Assembly (NCBI GenBank): GCA_036362985.1
Contig: JAYGXS010000001.1
Location: forward strand, 11,945,836-12,009,835
DNA from: Ligula intestinalis
Taxonomy: Eukaryota > Platyhelminthes > Cestoda > Diphyllobothriidea > Diphyllobothriidae
Direction: 5' to 3'
DNA: 64,000 nt
Part shown: positions 45,200 through 56,187 of the stretch, one piece after another
Position numbering within the stretch: the first letter of the stretch is position 1
Layout of the letters: the number at the start of each line of letters is the position of its first letter
Notes under the pieces: model-generated
Seen by the model: the letters and a program-made list of their open reading frames with translations, nothing else
Databases searched by the model: none
Told to the model about the DNA's origin: nothing
Program-made: the position numbers and the translations under genes

Positions 45200-46110
45200 T
45201 TCTTATACGAACTTCTGGAATGCGAAAATGTGCCGCAATGCGTAAAGCATCGCATTTGTACATTTAGTAGTTCTGCTTGTACGATGTACGACATGAGCCA
45301 AACGCACTGAGCACATTCTGACTTTTTCTAATAACGTAGAGATAAATGTGATCTTTCTTAGACGGAATGTATACAGCTTCTACTTTGACAATCTTGAATG
45401 CAAGTCTAATGGCTGAGACGACTAAAAATTATTAGAGAGTCGATGTTTTTTGAAACCCGAAAGACACGCCTTCCTCGAATACAAAAATTAAAGAAGGCAT
45501 ACTTTGCCATTAAATGAGTACATTAACATATTTCCCTGCATTTTTTCTATATGTTTAAATTTATAAAATAGTCAAAAACTTCATTCTCCTTTTTTTCCCA
45601 GTGGAGCCTGCAGCCGACACCCTGAAGGGGCTGAAATAGCATGGGATTGTGCTGCGGGATAATTAATATAATAAACTGACTTTGGTAATCGTTTTACAAT
45701 CGAACAAAAAACATCTTTAAATGTCGATTAACATCTCCTGAGATAGGCCACACGCCTATTTTAAATTTTAAAAAGGATCTAAATATTGCAGAGAATTTTA
45801 TGCGCTCCGCCAATCATAAAATTGAAAGAAAAGCAGCCAAGGCGTAGGAGAGACTGGGTATACCTTCAGAAGTGTCCTTAAGTGAGGCAATAAGCGGGCT
45901 GTCTGTGCGCAGCACAACCGTTCGTCCAGCTGTCATGAAAGCACACACGTCCACAGACCCCAGGTGGGAGCAGCAGCAGTATCATCAGCAGCGGGTGGAA
46001 ACTAGTCGCCTGCCTGACCCATAATCGTAATCCCAGGGCAGATAACCGATCCCTCGGGACACCAAACTGGGTGACGGCAGCAGCAGAAGCAACGACGGAA
46101 AAGACACTCT
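45200..46110. other. Partial repeat F at 45340-45620; otherwise no gene
   Basis: 45340-45620 holds the right half of repeat F (AACCCGAAAGACACGCCTTC, AAATTAAAGAAGGCATAC, TTTAAATTTATAAAATAGTC, GCAGCCGACA). The rest has short frames without domains. Confidence 0.45.
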
Positions 46111-46114
46111 GGTG

Positions 46115-46720
46115 CAAGCAAAAGAAATGCGCTTTTACATCCGTCAACTTCGTGTCACCGCCTGTCCGGGCAGGGCAGCACATCAGCACCGAGGTAAGAC
46201 GGAGATAACCCCTCCCCCCCGCCACCCTGAATTCAGGACAGATCGGTGTAGGTCAGCCCCGTGAAACATGACGGGGAGTCACAGTTTACAGTGGGAGAAC
46301 GTTGCTACTGCTCAACTTCGGGCTGCAGTCGGGGCGAGAGCGAGCTGATAACGACGTAAGATCCGGAAAATTAGTCCCCAAGTGTCTCCGCATTTGCCGG
46401 TAAAATTGGCGGACTTCAGGTTAGCCCGTGGTCAGCAGTTTTTGCACTATGGTACACTGAGCGTTGGTAAGACCTGACAGTTGGAACGTCGGGTTCGAGA
46501 ATTCTCACGGCCGGCTTCACAACAGGTGGACAGTAAGCGCGGTAATTTGCGCGTGGTGGTACACCACGCTAGCTCTTTTTTTCTCACTTTTGTACCCGTC
46601 AACTTCGGGTCACCGCCCGTTCGGGCGGGGGAGTACACCGACACTAACAGCACCGAGGTACGACGGAAACGACCGCCCGCCTACCGTTCTGAAGCCAGGA
46701 TAGATCGGTGTAGATCAACC
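46115..46720 (+). repeat. Direct repeat, ~150 bp, units 46115-46265 and 46565-46720
   Basis: CCGTCAACTTCGTGTCACCG, CCTGTCCGGGCAGGG, AGCACCGAGGTAAGACGG and GACAGATCGGTGTAGGTCA recur as CCGTCAACTTCGGGTCACCG, CCCGTTCGGGCGGGG, AGCACCGAGGTACGACGG and GATAGATCGGTGTAGATCA. The GC-rich hairpin (GCCTGTCCGGGCAGG / GCCCGTTCGGGCGGG) pairs in both units. Unit spacing is ~450 bp. Confidence 0.6.
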
Positions 46721-46862
46721 ACGCGAGACTGAATATCCTCAGCTTCAGTCGACATGGTCAGCAGTGTTGGCACTGTGGAAGGTGAGGTGTTGCTAAAGGC
46801 CGCAAGACGCGAACTTCAATAAGTCTTGACAATTTGATCGTGAGCTTGACTATGGCCATTGT

Positions 46863-47456
46863 TTGTTTTACAGCAGGAGAGAAAACGCGGTGAATTTGTT
46901 TGAAATGAGAGCAGACTTGCGCTGCATCTACCACACTCCCCCTCTCTCTTTCTTTTCGCCCACAACTCTGTCCGATGTCAAGACAGAGACCGAAGGTGAG
47001 ATCCGGCGCAGGTGGCTGGCGCGGCGAAATCTACAACTAAGCGCACCACCACGCCCCCTGATCCACAACACGCAATTGACCTGTAGTATGAAAGGAATAG
47101 CAGAGCGTTTTTTCGACGATTACCACGCTTTAGCCGTTAATGCGCAGTTGCTTTCGTACCGAATAGTTTGTACATCTACCGGCAGACCTCTCAAGACACG
47201 AATTGCCGAACACGCGGCAGCAGTACGGCGAAATGATGCTAATTCTCGGGGTGCGGCTCATTCGACGAGACCCGGCCACACATTCAAATGTGATGAGGCC
47301 GAAATTCTCGCAAGAGGTGACAATCGGGTGAGCCGAGAATTGCTTGAGTCATGGTTCAGGGGGCCCCAATCCACCAACAAGCGCAACGCGTTGCCCAATC
47401 CATATTCGGTGCTGAGACCAAATTTGGCCAAAGCAAGTCACCGCTCAGGGAACTGA
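46863..47456 (+). pseudogene. PLE GIY-YIG endonuclease C-terminus (subfamily 1 relative)
   Basis: Open for 197 codons, but only residues ~100-190 are recognisable: TGRPLKTRIAEHAAAVRRND, then HSTRPGHTFKCDEAEILARG, SRELLESWFRGPQS and NPYSVLR. These are the second half of a PLE GIY-YIG domain with its conserved ELLESW glutamate region. The first ~95 codons show no RT and have no clear counterpart, so the long frame is probably fortuitous. The plus-strand sequence downstream to ~47700 is likely the 3' part of the same element. No catalytic GIY half is visible. Confidence 0.7.
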
Positions 47457-47869
47457 CACCCCAGCGCATAATCCTTTGCTAACACCGCAGGGCCAGATGG
47501 TCATTGCCGACAGGCTGCTGAATCCAACCCCGAAAGGCACTTTCGTAGCGCATATTCATTTCGGTCGTGTGCGCCCCGAGTACGAAAGGGGCGCAGCATG
47601 GGAGAGACAGGACGCAGACCGATATAGCGATTTATGTTTAGGTATTAGAGCTACAGAGGACATTGCAGATATCCTGGGCTAAAAGGGGCTGGTCAGCTGA
47701 TTCGTAAGTAAACATGTAATGAGGTTTCTTGGGGATGTTATATACAGGCGGGTCCGCAACGGCCGCTCGGATTCTCTGTTCGAGTTTGCCTCCTCTAGCA
47801 CTTTGGCTCAAGAACCTAACCACAACGTAGTGATATAGATGTGAATGCTGGGCTGTGCGCACTAAATAT

Positions 47870-48320
47870 GAGGAAAGACTAGAGGTCTTTGACCATCGGT
47901 GCCTTAGAAAAATCCTGCAAGTATAGCGACTTCATCTCGAATGAGACAGTCCGCACCCCCTGCGATCGTACCACGAGGATATCTCAGGCCATTGAAGAAA
48001 GACGACTGAGGTGGTTTGGACACGTTCTTCATCGTCCGCCCCACGAGCTTAGCTATGTTACCCTCGACCCGGCGCAGCAGCTCTTCTGGAAACGTTGAAA
48101 AGGAGGGCAAGTTAAGACTTGGCTCGAAACCGTCCGCCAATACATGGAAGCAGTTCTTGGACCTTCTATCTTCGGTCTCCGTGACTGGAGAAAAGACTCG
48201 ATTGATCTCTCCAGATCCGCTGCCACCAATCGTCACGCATGGAGAGGTACCGTTTGTGACATCACTGAGGCCGGCCAGATCAGGCATGATTACAGTCGTA
48301 ACAAGTACAAGACCAGCTGA
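47870..48320 (+). pseudogene. RTE-type non-LTR retrotransposon, 3' end of RT ORF
   Basis: The plus strand encodes the typical C-terminus of RTE-family polymerases: RLEVFDHRCLRKIL, (frameshift) FISNETVRTPCDRTTRISQA, EERRLRWFGHVLHRPPHE, a TGA in frame after FWKR, then KTWLETVRQYMEAVLGPSIF, LSRSAATNRHAWRGTV and CDITEAGQI. The family core motif RRLRWFGHV is intact. All RT catalytic motifs are missing, so it is a 5'-truncated insertion with one frameshift near 47925 and one nonsense change at ~48096. It lies just downstream of the candidate host exon, tail to tail. Confidence 0.85.
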
Positions 48321-48493
48321 TTGAATTGGGGACTTCGTTGATCGGTAACACAGGGTCTTAACAGTGAAAGCCGTTTGCGATTGGTAAAAACTCACAGACA
48401 TACACACACACTTCTCGCTACGCGGTGTTAAAATCAGAAGAGGAGGAAGATGAAAAATAACGCAATCGATGCACAGGCAGGCATCAAGAAAAG

Positions 48494-49112
48494 TTAACTA
48501 ACGCCTTGAGGCTCCACGGTGACCTTCACGTTCCTAAAACGAGCGCGCGTAGAACCGGAATCGGCAAGAGCCGACGACGGATGCGCGGCTTCTCCTTCGG
48601 CCTGCTTCCGTTGCTGTTGCTGTGAGGAGGACGCAGATGACATGCTACCGGAAGATGACGAGGATTTTGGAAAACCCTTGATGATACCGCTGGGTTCAAG
48701 CTCAATGGTTTTAGCGATGCGGTTGGAGTAGGCGCGGGAATCGCGCCAGGAGCAGCGCACAGCCCCACCGCCGCCACCGTTACGTCTGCTTCGAGAATGA
48801 TGCTTGTGGTAGCGGGAGATGCCGAGGGCCTCGGACTTTGTGCTCTGCTGCGCTATACAGTGATAGGGGTGGTGATGGACATGGCGTTGGTAGCCGTGCG
48901 ATGCACAGGACTGGTACCCATCGAAGGGGGGAGCGATGTAGCGCTGGTAGGCACCGCATCCCGAGAGCAGAGGCTGGCGAGAGCAGGCCACAGATGAACA
49001 GGACTTCTGCTCGGTGGTGGTTGTGGCGGCGGCTGTGGGAAAACCTATGGAGGCCAGGGTGTTGGCGAAGAAGCGCACGGCCCTCATCAGCGGTTTAGAC
49101 GCCCCCGGATCT
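48494..49112 (-). CDS. Candidate terminal exon of an unrecognised host gene
   Basis: A 200-plus-codon frame ends at TAA 48496-48494. On the minus strand it is preceded by a pyrimidine-rich tract and TGCTTGCAG, a good splice acceptor at 49113, so the exon probably starts at 49112. It begins DPGASKPLMRAVRFFANTLA. It then has a Cys/Ser-rich part, a His/Tyr-rich part (YQRHVHHHPYHC), a basic RSRRNGGGGG, and a Ser/Gln-rich tail (SSSSSGSMSSASSSQQQQRK). The Ser and Gln runs use mixed synonymous codons, so they are not simple microsatellites. I recognise no domain and see no upstream exon with certainty. It could be the disordered C-terminus of a regulatory or receptor protein, but that is a guess. 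The plus-strand frames overlapping it are shadows. Confidence 0.4.
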
Positions 49113-49149
49113 CTGCAAGCAGTGTGGAAAGACAGAAACAAAAATAAAT

Positions 49150-51397
49150 GGCTGGCAAACTGAAGAAAACGTACTGAACCAAGTGTATAGGGCAGAGATT
49201 ATTTGTGTGAGATGAGGATAAACCGATAGGGAGGGGGGGTAGAATGTTGGTGTTGCTTTGCCTGGAAAAGGTGTATTCCACTGGGATAAATGCCAGCAAA
49301 GACCGCATTGGAGAAGGCTCGGTGTTAGGATATCAATAATTTATCGGTTCGGTTGCTGTGTGTGTGTTTTCGCACCGAATAGCGTACGTGGTCTCACAGA
49401 ACTTCTTAATCCCCGGCCGTATGAAAAGTAGCGTTACCACAGCGGTGACAGAAATGGAACATTATCTAGCTGAGGTCGAGACTTAACTAAGCCTCCACAC
49501 AAATAGATATTGAACCTATTTTGTGTCGGTAGTTTCAAGGTAGTGTACGATTTAAAATGGAGGTGAATGGAGGGGGAGCTATATCTCGTAGTTGGACATG
49601 GGAGGGGGAGCAACTGCGCTGTCACACCAGACGACAGTTCGACCGTTGGTTTCAACTGTTCCCACCATATTCTCCACTACAGGGTGGTGCAAGGACGGTG
49701 ACTTCTGCTGGATAATGGTGAAAGTAGAATTGAAGGGCAGCCACTACCTCATTCTACCCCCACCCGGGTTGGGTGTCAACACAAGACCGGAGTTGGGAGA
49801 GTGTATCTAGATCACAAGAGGTACTGGCAATTTGTCCTATTCGCGATTATATCGGAGTCACTAACGGACCATATTTCATTCAGGACCGTAATTTAAATGG
49901 CATGGTGTTGAAACTGACCACCAGCTACTTCAGGGAACATTTTATTGGTTTCCAAGTTGCTTCTATGGGGGTGACCTACCCATCGACCGCTTTGGTCTAC
50001 CCAGCTCAAACTACTTCGGAAACAAAACTCATTTTTTCAATACTAGGTAAACTTCTACTAGCGCTTGACCAGTGTGAAGTTAGCTATTTCTAATCAGAAA
50101 AGGTTTGCAGTTCTTTTACTTCACAATATTCGTTTTGAAAAAATAAAGCCTGCCATAAATGTAATATTGAAACAATTATGTGTGCAAATTATGGATCGCA
50201 AGATGCGCGTTTACAGATCTCGGAGTTTTTGAACAAACTGGGATGCCGATTCCTTGACCACCACCGCCTGTTGACAAAATAGGACGTCAAAATAGATTAT
50301 CCGGAAGAGCTGTCGTAGTTTGAAACAGTGTCCGAAGCAGAAGACTCCGTAAGGCACTAAATTCGAGCTCAGAAAGTGTGGCTATGTAGCGGATCAAAGT
50401 CCCTCGCGTCAACAGCAGGCGAGTTTTGAGCTGACCTCTCCTCAGCGTCTCCAGACGGGCAGTGGCGCTGGATCGACGGTAGGAATGCTGGTGAGTGCAC
50501 GAAGGCAGTCAGTGTCAACATGGCTATCTCTGACCCAACATTCATTAAGATTCCCCCTAGAACCGAGCTGACACGTCACGCGTCCTCGAGAATGTTGGCT
50601 GATGCAGCAGACGCAGTGCTGATGTGAGTAATCCCCTCTCATTATCTACGCCAAGGGGAATACAGTAAAAGACATCAACACCACTCCTATCAGGAGGCGC
50701 GTAGGGGGGAAGGCGAAAGAGGGAGCAGTTGGGGCCTCGACCGACGACTCCCCGCACAAACGGTGGAAATGGCTGGTCTGCTGACGCACTCCTCGGGCTC
50801 CACTAGCAGTCGAGACAGACGCCTGCGTCATCGCCTGGCGCCCTCCTACCTGATGTGTGCTGAAAATACGAAGCAACCATCGAAAATGGAGGGGGGAGGG
50901 GGAAATCGCCCCATCCCCCCCCCCAGCCCCGCAAGAGGGTGGTCAGTGCTGTTCGCACATCGAAAACCGACAGCAGGGGCGCCACCGATAAGGGGTCCAC
51001 TAGCACGGGAGCATGGGAGAACTTTGGAAGTTGGAAAAAATTGCATTATTCGTCTTAGGCATGAGTCAGAGAACCGGTTAAGTATATGCAAAGGCAAGGC
51101 GCGCACAGGAGCCGTGTCTCAGGCAGTTGGTGCGCTTAGATAATTTATGCGACAATAACATTCAAAAATGCTCAGGTCTAAAAATAAGGCTGATCTCAGT
51201 CGTGCTGTAGGACATTAGATTTTTTACACTTCCATCTAAACCCATGAGCCACATGCTTGGCGGTTACGAGACAACTCGGCTCGCACCGTCCGGTTTAGGT
51301 TGTGGACAGCGCAGTAAGTCTTGATGACGATGCGACTAGCTTTCGAGGGAAGGGGGTACATCGACACAAAACGGTTCTCATTCTCTATCCTCTCTCA

Positions 51398-51428
<31 letters not shown>

Positions 51429-51830
51429 CCACCCGCTAATATAGCCTAACCGGTTTGGACCTGGCAGATGGCCGTTAAGGCTGCTACCTCTTCTAGCTGC
51501 AGCGGCGACAGAGAGTGCCAGATGGCGAAACACTAATAAACTTCGGTTGTGAGAAGTGCTTGCGACCCATCTGATAGACGTCGTTTGTGAACGACCATCT
51601 GTGTGTGTGTGCGCGCGCGCGCGTACCAGACGATAAAAGCCCTGAAATGCGCCTGCACTGACTCACTCGCAGCTCTATTATGACCGGCTTCGAATACTGC
51701 AATGTGCCTGGAGCAATCAGCTTACTAATGCATTTGGTAGTAAATGGTATGTATATTCCCACAAACACACCTTCACTATTAGTAGACCGCTTGGGCATAT
51801 TCAGATAATTCAGTTACCCAGCTTGTGGCG
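49150..51830. other. No gene recognised; C28 run and GT/GC tract
   Basis: Frames of 66-126 codons overlap on both strands around 50440-51140 but carry no domain. The sequence there is G/C-rich. 51398-51425 is a 28-base C run and 51600-51623 is an alternating GT/GC tract. Upstream exons of the 48494-49112 candidate could lie here but I cannot point to one. Confidence 0.4.
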
Positions 51831-51834
51831 AACG

Positions 51835-52035
51835 CGGCGGCCTCGCTAGGATTCGAACCAACGCGGGAAGGAGGAAGGAAAAGGCTTTAGTGTAGGCCAA
51901 CGGTCTAGTCAACTGAGCTACGAGACCCCCGCCGGCAGCCTACTTGGGACAACTTACCCATCCAGTCTACCGCGACGTATGGAATCCATCAATTCTGATA
52001 CAGCTTGCTGACTGCCCAAGCAGGATTTCCTAAAC
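51835..52035 (-). repeat. SINE-B copy with tRNA-like module
   Basis: On the minus strand, 51930-51845 reads GTCTCGTAGCTCAGTTGACT (A-box like), then CGTTGGTTCGAATCCTAGCG (near-perfect B box). On the plus-strand side follow TATGGAATCCATCAATTCTG, ATACAGCTTGCTGACTGCCC and AAGCAGGATTTCCTAAACAA, the block shared with 3400, 37030 and 43060. The anticodon region carries an insertion (CTTTTCCTTCC), so it is not a functional tRNA. Confidence 0.65.
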
Positions 52036-52039
52036 AATC

Positions 52040-53385
52040 AAAGGACAGCAAGTCGCGAAAGGGGATGCGATTAGCCAAAGACGACATAATAAAGTAATTC
52101 AAAGTCAACTCACTTTCTTCACTTCGATCAGACAAGGCCTGGCGGTCAAAATGGTCAGCGAAGTGCTCGCGAGCCAGTAAAAAACCTCCAACGTCTATCC
52201 AGGGGGCATTCTCGTAACTTCATCGAACGCAGCAGGCAGCCTGGGACAAACCGAAGTTCAGTGACAGAGCGACAAAAAACGATGAGCGCTTCCATACATT
52301 AAGGGCTTTTCTGGGACGGGCTCCGGTCTGTTAAGACGGCTGGAGATCGGTATCACCCACTGGCCGAAATAAACAATTCGACATCTAGTCAGGAGACCTA
52401 AGCCCCACACCCCCTCCCCCTCCACCCACCGCGTGAGGTTAAACCAGACACGTCATTTACCGGGTTCAGTGCAACTCCTGTGAAGTTAAATACATTAAAG
52501 AGACCAGCCAAGTACTGCAGAACCGTGCCGGAGAACACACTAAGATGGCAAGCGGGGGTAGGACCGTTGTCTCTGGGGGGGGGAGGGGGGCAGATACCTA
52601 CGCAGACGCTGGACACACATTTGTCTTCATTTGTCGAGGAACTGACCACGTAGCCATGGTAACAACCGAGGCTTGGCGTAGGGGACAACCTCCATAAACC
52701 ATTATATGACAATTGCTTTAGACGACCAACCCCCCGCCCCCGCCCGACCCTCAGACACAGTTGAATGAATAAAAGATCAAACGTGAAACTAGGCTAAACA
52801 TAGTCGATGGCCCATGGCGGGCACGCACGTAGCAGCAGGAGAGCGTCGTCCCATTCACCAATTAGGCAGATGAGAAAACAGACGGTTGCAGGAGCGTAAA
52901 CAATATTGCCAGACTAGGACGACAGCTGAGATCTATGCAGGTATGAGCTGCTGCCGCTAACGTTTAAACGCGGCTCCGACGTAAATTGAGAACACTCCGC
53001 CAGCCTCACCCTCTCGGTCCACCACGGGCCTCTGCGCACCCGGATGATTACTATCAAAGTCTAAACAATGCTCCCCTCCCCCTCATCAGGCAGCATGATG
53101 ATTGAGGACACCCCTGCCTGCCGGTCTGAATGCGTAAGTAAACCAGTCTTAACATGACTGCAAGGCGCGGTATCACACCCTTCCGAAAATGGAAGTTTTT
53201 CTACTTTTTAAACGTCAGGACAGTACAATGATACGCTCATGAGACCCTCTGGTACTCAGTAAATAGTGCAGTAGAGCGCACCCATGCTACATGCATAATT
53301 ACTAACCTAGCATGTAAGTAAACTACTTCAGATAATCAAACGAAAACAGTTTCTGATATGAACCGTAGGGTACTCACCGGTCTGA
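52040..53385. other. No gene seen
   Basis: GC-moderate sequence with C/G-rich tracts (52410-52440, 52575-52600, 52730-52750). No domain in any frame. Confidence 0.45.
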
Positions 53386-53389
53386 ATAA

Positions 53390-53525
53390 GGAAAATGCTC
53401 GTCCCGTTCTGCCTTGGAACTCGATCTAGAGTCCTCGCAAGCAGTCACATACCGACTTCTAGTATATTATGAAGTGGAATCGAGACGGACAAGGGAGACC
53501 GGAATGGCCATTTCGGTCTTCTTAA
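53390..53525. repeat. SINE-A fragment
   Basis: AATGCTCGTCCCGTTCTGCC, GGAACTCGATCTAGAGTC and GACAAGGGAGACCGGAATGG, CCATTTCGGTCTT match parts of the SINE-A copies at 28835 and 54115. It is rearranged and partial. Confidence 0.4.
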
Positions 53526-54109
53526 ATGGTTACTGTGTCGCTTAAGTAATCTTCTGTAGTTTTGGATGAGAATTACACAATTTCAGGACAGTTGTGGGTA
53601 GTGTGCAGTTAACAGACAGTGATAAATCAAGTTCAAGTCAGAAAACTCTATCAAGTTAATCGTTGTAAGAGCGGTAGGTCCTCTGCAATAATTGAGTCGG
53701 TTCTCGATGTGTGTGTCGGCTTAACTTTGGTCAAGGTCGAGAGTTGGCGTGAGCAGTTCGGAAGGCTTTTCGATTTTAAGACCAATTCATCCGTATCTTC
53801 ATCTCTACAAGCCGTTTTATCCATATTCGGCTAAGTCTACATCCAAGGAAGAAACTATCGATGCACCCGGACTACAACGCGTACTTGAAAGCCTCTGATT
53901 ACGTCAAAAAACTACAGTGCGCCTTATAACACGGCCTGGTTACTTATCTCGAAGCAATTTTGTGTGGTAAACGGCGCTGCGGTAATCCGTAGTGTCGTTT
54001 TTTTGAGAAAATTAAAGGCTTATATTTGCGCCTTATAGTCTGGAAAATACGGTAATACATAGGTTTCTGGGGGATTGTACTCGCGCTGAAGTTTATGCAG
54101 TGCATTTCG

Positions 54110-54295
54110 GCTGAAGGAGATTACCGACAGACAAGGGCGAATAGGATGGCCATTTCCGGCTTATTAGCCGTCGTCAGACAGTCATTCCCCGATCCAAGTG
54201 GTGTCCCAACCGAGCCTCGAAATTTCGACCTCAGGTGTAAGCTCCAAAGGCACCGTAGACGAATGAATGTGCCCTCTAACTGATCGGTGTACCCC
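54110..54295. repeat. SINE-A composite
   Basis: The left part (GATGGCCATTTCCGGCTTAT, TAGCCGTCGTCAGACAG, CCGAGCCTCGAAATTTCGAC) is the body and B-box side on the minus strand. The right part (GCTCCAAAGGCACCGTAGAC, CTAACTGATCGGTGTACCCC) is the plus-strand tail seen at 55030-55095. The two are joined in opposite orientation. Confidence 0.5.
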
Positions 54296-54839
54296 TATCT
54301 GCCATAGTGTATTCCCGATCAAAAACCGGCAATACAACGAGCTCTTAACTCACTGTGTTGTAACCTAGTGTGTTCCTGTGTCAACACCGGTTATGTTCCC
54401 CAGTGCGTGTTAGGAAGAGAAGACAGAATGGGATAACAACTAGTACTTTACTGTCACTGGTACTTGTACATCAACTCTGGGTCGTGTATCCAGCAGTAGT
54501 CTTCTGTGGTCGACCTCGTCTAAGCAACAGTGTCCTGTAGTCGGCAGCGTGTACACAACAGAGTCTCTGTTCTTCTAGCGCCTCTCTATTTAAGGGGCAG
54601 CCGTCATTGCTCCCCATTGGCTCTCCCAGTGCGCATGCTCGCTATGCACGTGCATGCGTCTGTCCTCGCGTGACCTCATTCGGCTCCCGGCCGGCCGGCT
54701 GTGGCAGCAGTCCGCCTCCACTGGCCGCCTGACTTCTTTGTCCTAGCCTAGTCGGCCCTTTGACGGTCGCTCGTTGTGTATGCGTCGGACTGGCCTCATG
54801 TGACCTCGTACTGTCTGACGTCCACTCTGACACAATGGT

Positions 54840-55105
54840 TAGGGCGTTTGACTCTGATCAGAGAGGTCGCGAGTTAGAGGCTCGGGCGGGACACCACTTT
54901 AGTCGGGGTATGGCTGGCTGACGACGGCTAACAAGCCAGAAATGGCCGTCATAGTCTCCCTTGTCTTTGTCAGTAATCTCTTTCTGCCTATATCACTAGC
55001 AGCCGTGCGGCGTAGACTCGATTGTGACTCCAAAGGCACCACAGACATGCGAGTGTGTCCACTAACTGATTGGTGTACGCGTATCTGCCACAATAAATTT
55101 CCTAA
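54840..55105 (+). mobile_element. SINE-A, most complete copy
   Basis: Head ACAATGGTTAGGGCGTTTGA (A box) and GGTCGCGAGTTAGAGGCTCG (degenerate B box). The body is GACGACGGCTAACAAGCCAG, AAATGGCCGTCATAGTCTCC and CTTGTCTTTGTC, and the tail GACTCCAAAGGCACCACAGA, CTAACTGATTGGTGTACGCG. It gives the head-body-tail order for the family. The copy ends near CCACAATAAATTTCC and I see no poly-A. Confidence 0.6.
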
Positions 55106-55164
55106 CTCACTAGATTTCTACCGAAATTCTGAAATTTGCTTTCGAGTTTAACAAATTAGAAGAT

Positions 55165-55212
55165 TGGTTAGCGAGCATACACGTGTTTTCAATAACTTCT
55201 CGTCCGGCGAAT
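55165..55212 (-). ncRNA. Hammerhead-like motif, degraded, inverted to PLE
   Basis: The minus strand reads CGC-CGGACGAGAAGTTATT-GAAAACACGTGTATGCT-C-GC and aligns base by base with the 41485-41523 motif. U4 of the core is G (CGGACGA for CUGANGA), helix III has a mismatch and helix I is two pairs, so it is probably inactive. As at 41.5 kb, it points against the PLE coding strand next to it. Confidence 0.4.
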
Positions 55213-55289
55213 ACATTCATATGGGAACGGCAACTGAACTTCTAAGAAAACGCCCTGACCAAGTCGTGTCACGAGAGTTCAGATAATAT

Positions 55290-55790
55290 TCTCGGCCGAC
55301 CTGGTTTTGCACGGAGAATATAAGGAGAAGTTGTCAGCTCCGATCCCATTCGTGTGCATCTACTCATTTGCTTGCACAAGTTATTATATTCGCACGAGTC
55401 CGCACCTATCCAAAAGAATAAGGGAACACCTTCCGGCATGGCTGAAAAAAGGTGAAGTCAGAAGCATAAACAGCGCTTTTCTCAGAAATCGGGTGAACCC
55501 CAACGAAGCCCTCCGGATGATTTAAAAGGCTCTACCAAGCCCCCGGGACAGCATCTACTAGCAACAGCAGAAGCTATTACCATCAGGTTGAGGAAGCCGG
55601 TCTTGTACGTACAAAAGTACCTCCTGCAAAGCCCATGCGCAGTACGCTTAATATGGATTCTTAAGTGTATACACGCTGCCAGGCTTTCGTTCCCGCCTCC
55701 ACAAAACCTCCCGGTCACGCAATCAGGGGAACCACAGCACACGCGTCTTCTTCACGTCCCCCCACAAGCCCTCACGGCGGCCAAGGTCTG
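55290..55790 (+). pseudogene. PLE GIY-YIG endonuclease fragment, upstream tandem unit (subfamily 2)
   Basis: The plus strand encodes PFVCIYSFACTSYYIRTSPH, LSKRIREHLPAWLKKGEVRS and NPNEALRMI, then a stop. Downstream, in another frame, ATAEAITIRLRKPVLYVQKY-type residues match the tail of this subfamily. The equivalent in the next unit is at 58215-58560. RT and most of the upstream ORF are missing. It leads straight into the left 225 bp pseudo-LTR. Confidence 0.75.
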
Positions 55791-55953
55791 CTAGACCGAT
55801 CTCCCTACGGTGGATCTATCTCCCCTCCTCTCTATCTGTTTTTTTCATGACGGAGCAGCCCCTGCCGACCACGCTGCTCCGACTCCTCCTCCTCGCCGCC
55901 AGGATTGAGGCCAATCCGGCGGGACTCCTGATCTAACAAGGGCTACTAGCCAG

Positions 55954-56178
55954 CCGTTCCACACGCGTGACAACCCAACGTCCTCGGCATGCTGAGTCCG
56001 GCTCGCAGGAGACGAGGGAACCACGAGATGACTAATTACCCCCCTTCCCCCCCCCACCTCAAGAACTATATTAGCACTGTACCGAACTGCCTGCTTTAGT
56101 CGCCTATTTTTTCATGTCACTGTAACGGCCTAAAGCGAATGACCGAAAATAGCTGTTTGCCAACACGACTTTTCAATC
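55954..56178 (+). repeat. Left pseudo-LTR of the 56-59 kb PLE
   Basis: 225 bp, nearly identical to 58752-58976. By eye they differ at about eight positions, several in C or T runs. PLEs carry such direct repeats because copies are joined head to tail. It begins CCGTTCCACACGCGTGACAA and ends with a hammerhead-like motif just before the coding region. Confidence 0.85.
56127..56161 (+). ncRNA. Hammerhead-like motif in left pseudo-LTR
   Basis: GGC-CTAAAGCGAATGACC-GAAAATAGCTGTTT-GCC. The GAAA box, the palindromic helix III (AATAGCTGTT, one mismatch) and helix I GGC/GCC are kept, but the CUGANGA box reads CUAAAG. Probably inactive. Confidence 0.45.
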
Positions 56179-56187
56179 GTAAACGAA

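Noticed and set aside
50442..51143. Overlapping frames of 66-126 codons as exons
   Set aside because: Both strands are open because of GC-rich composition. No domains, and no convincing splice-site pairs found.
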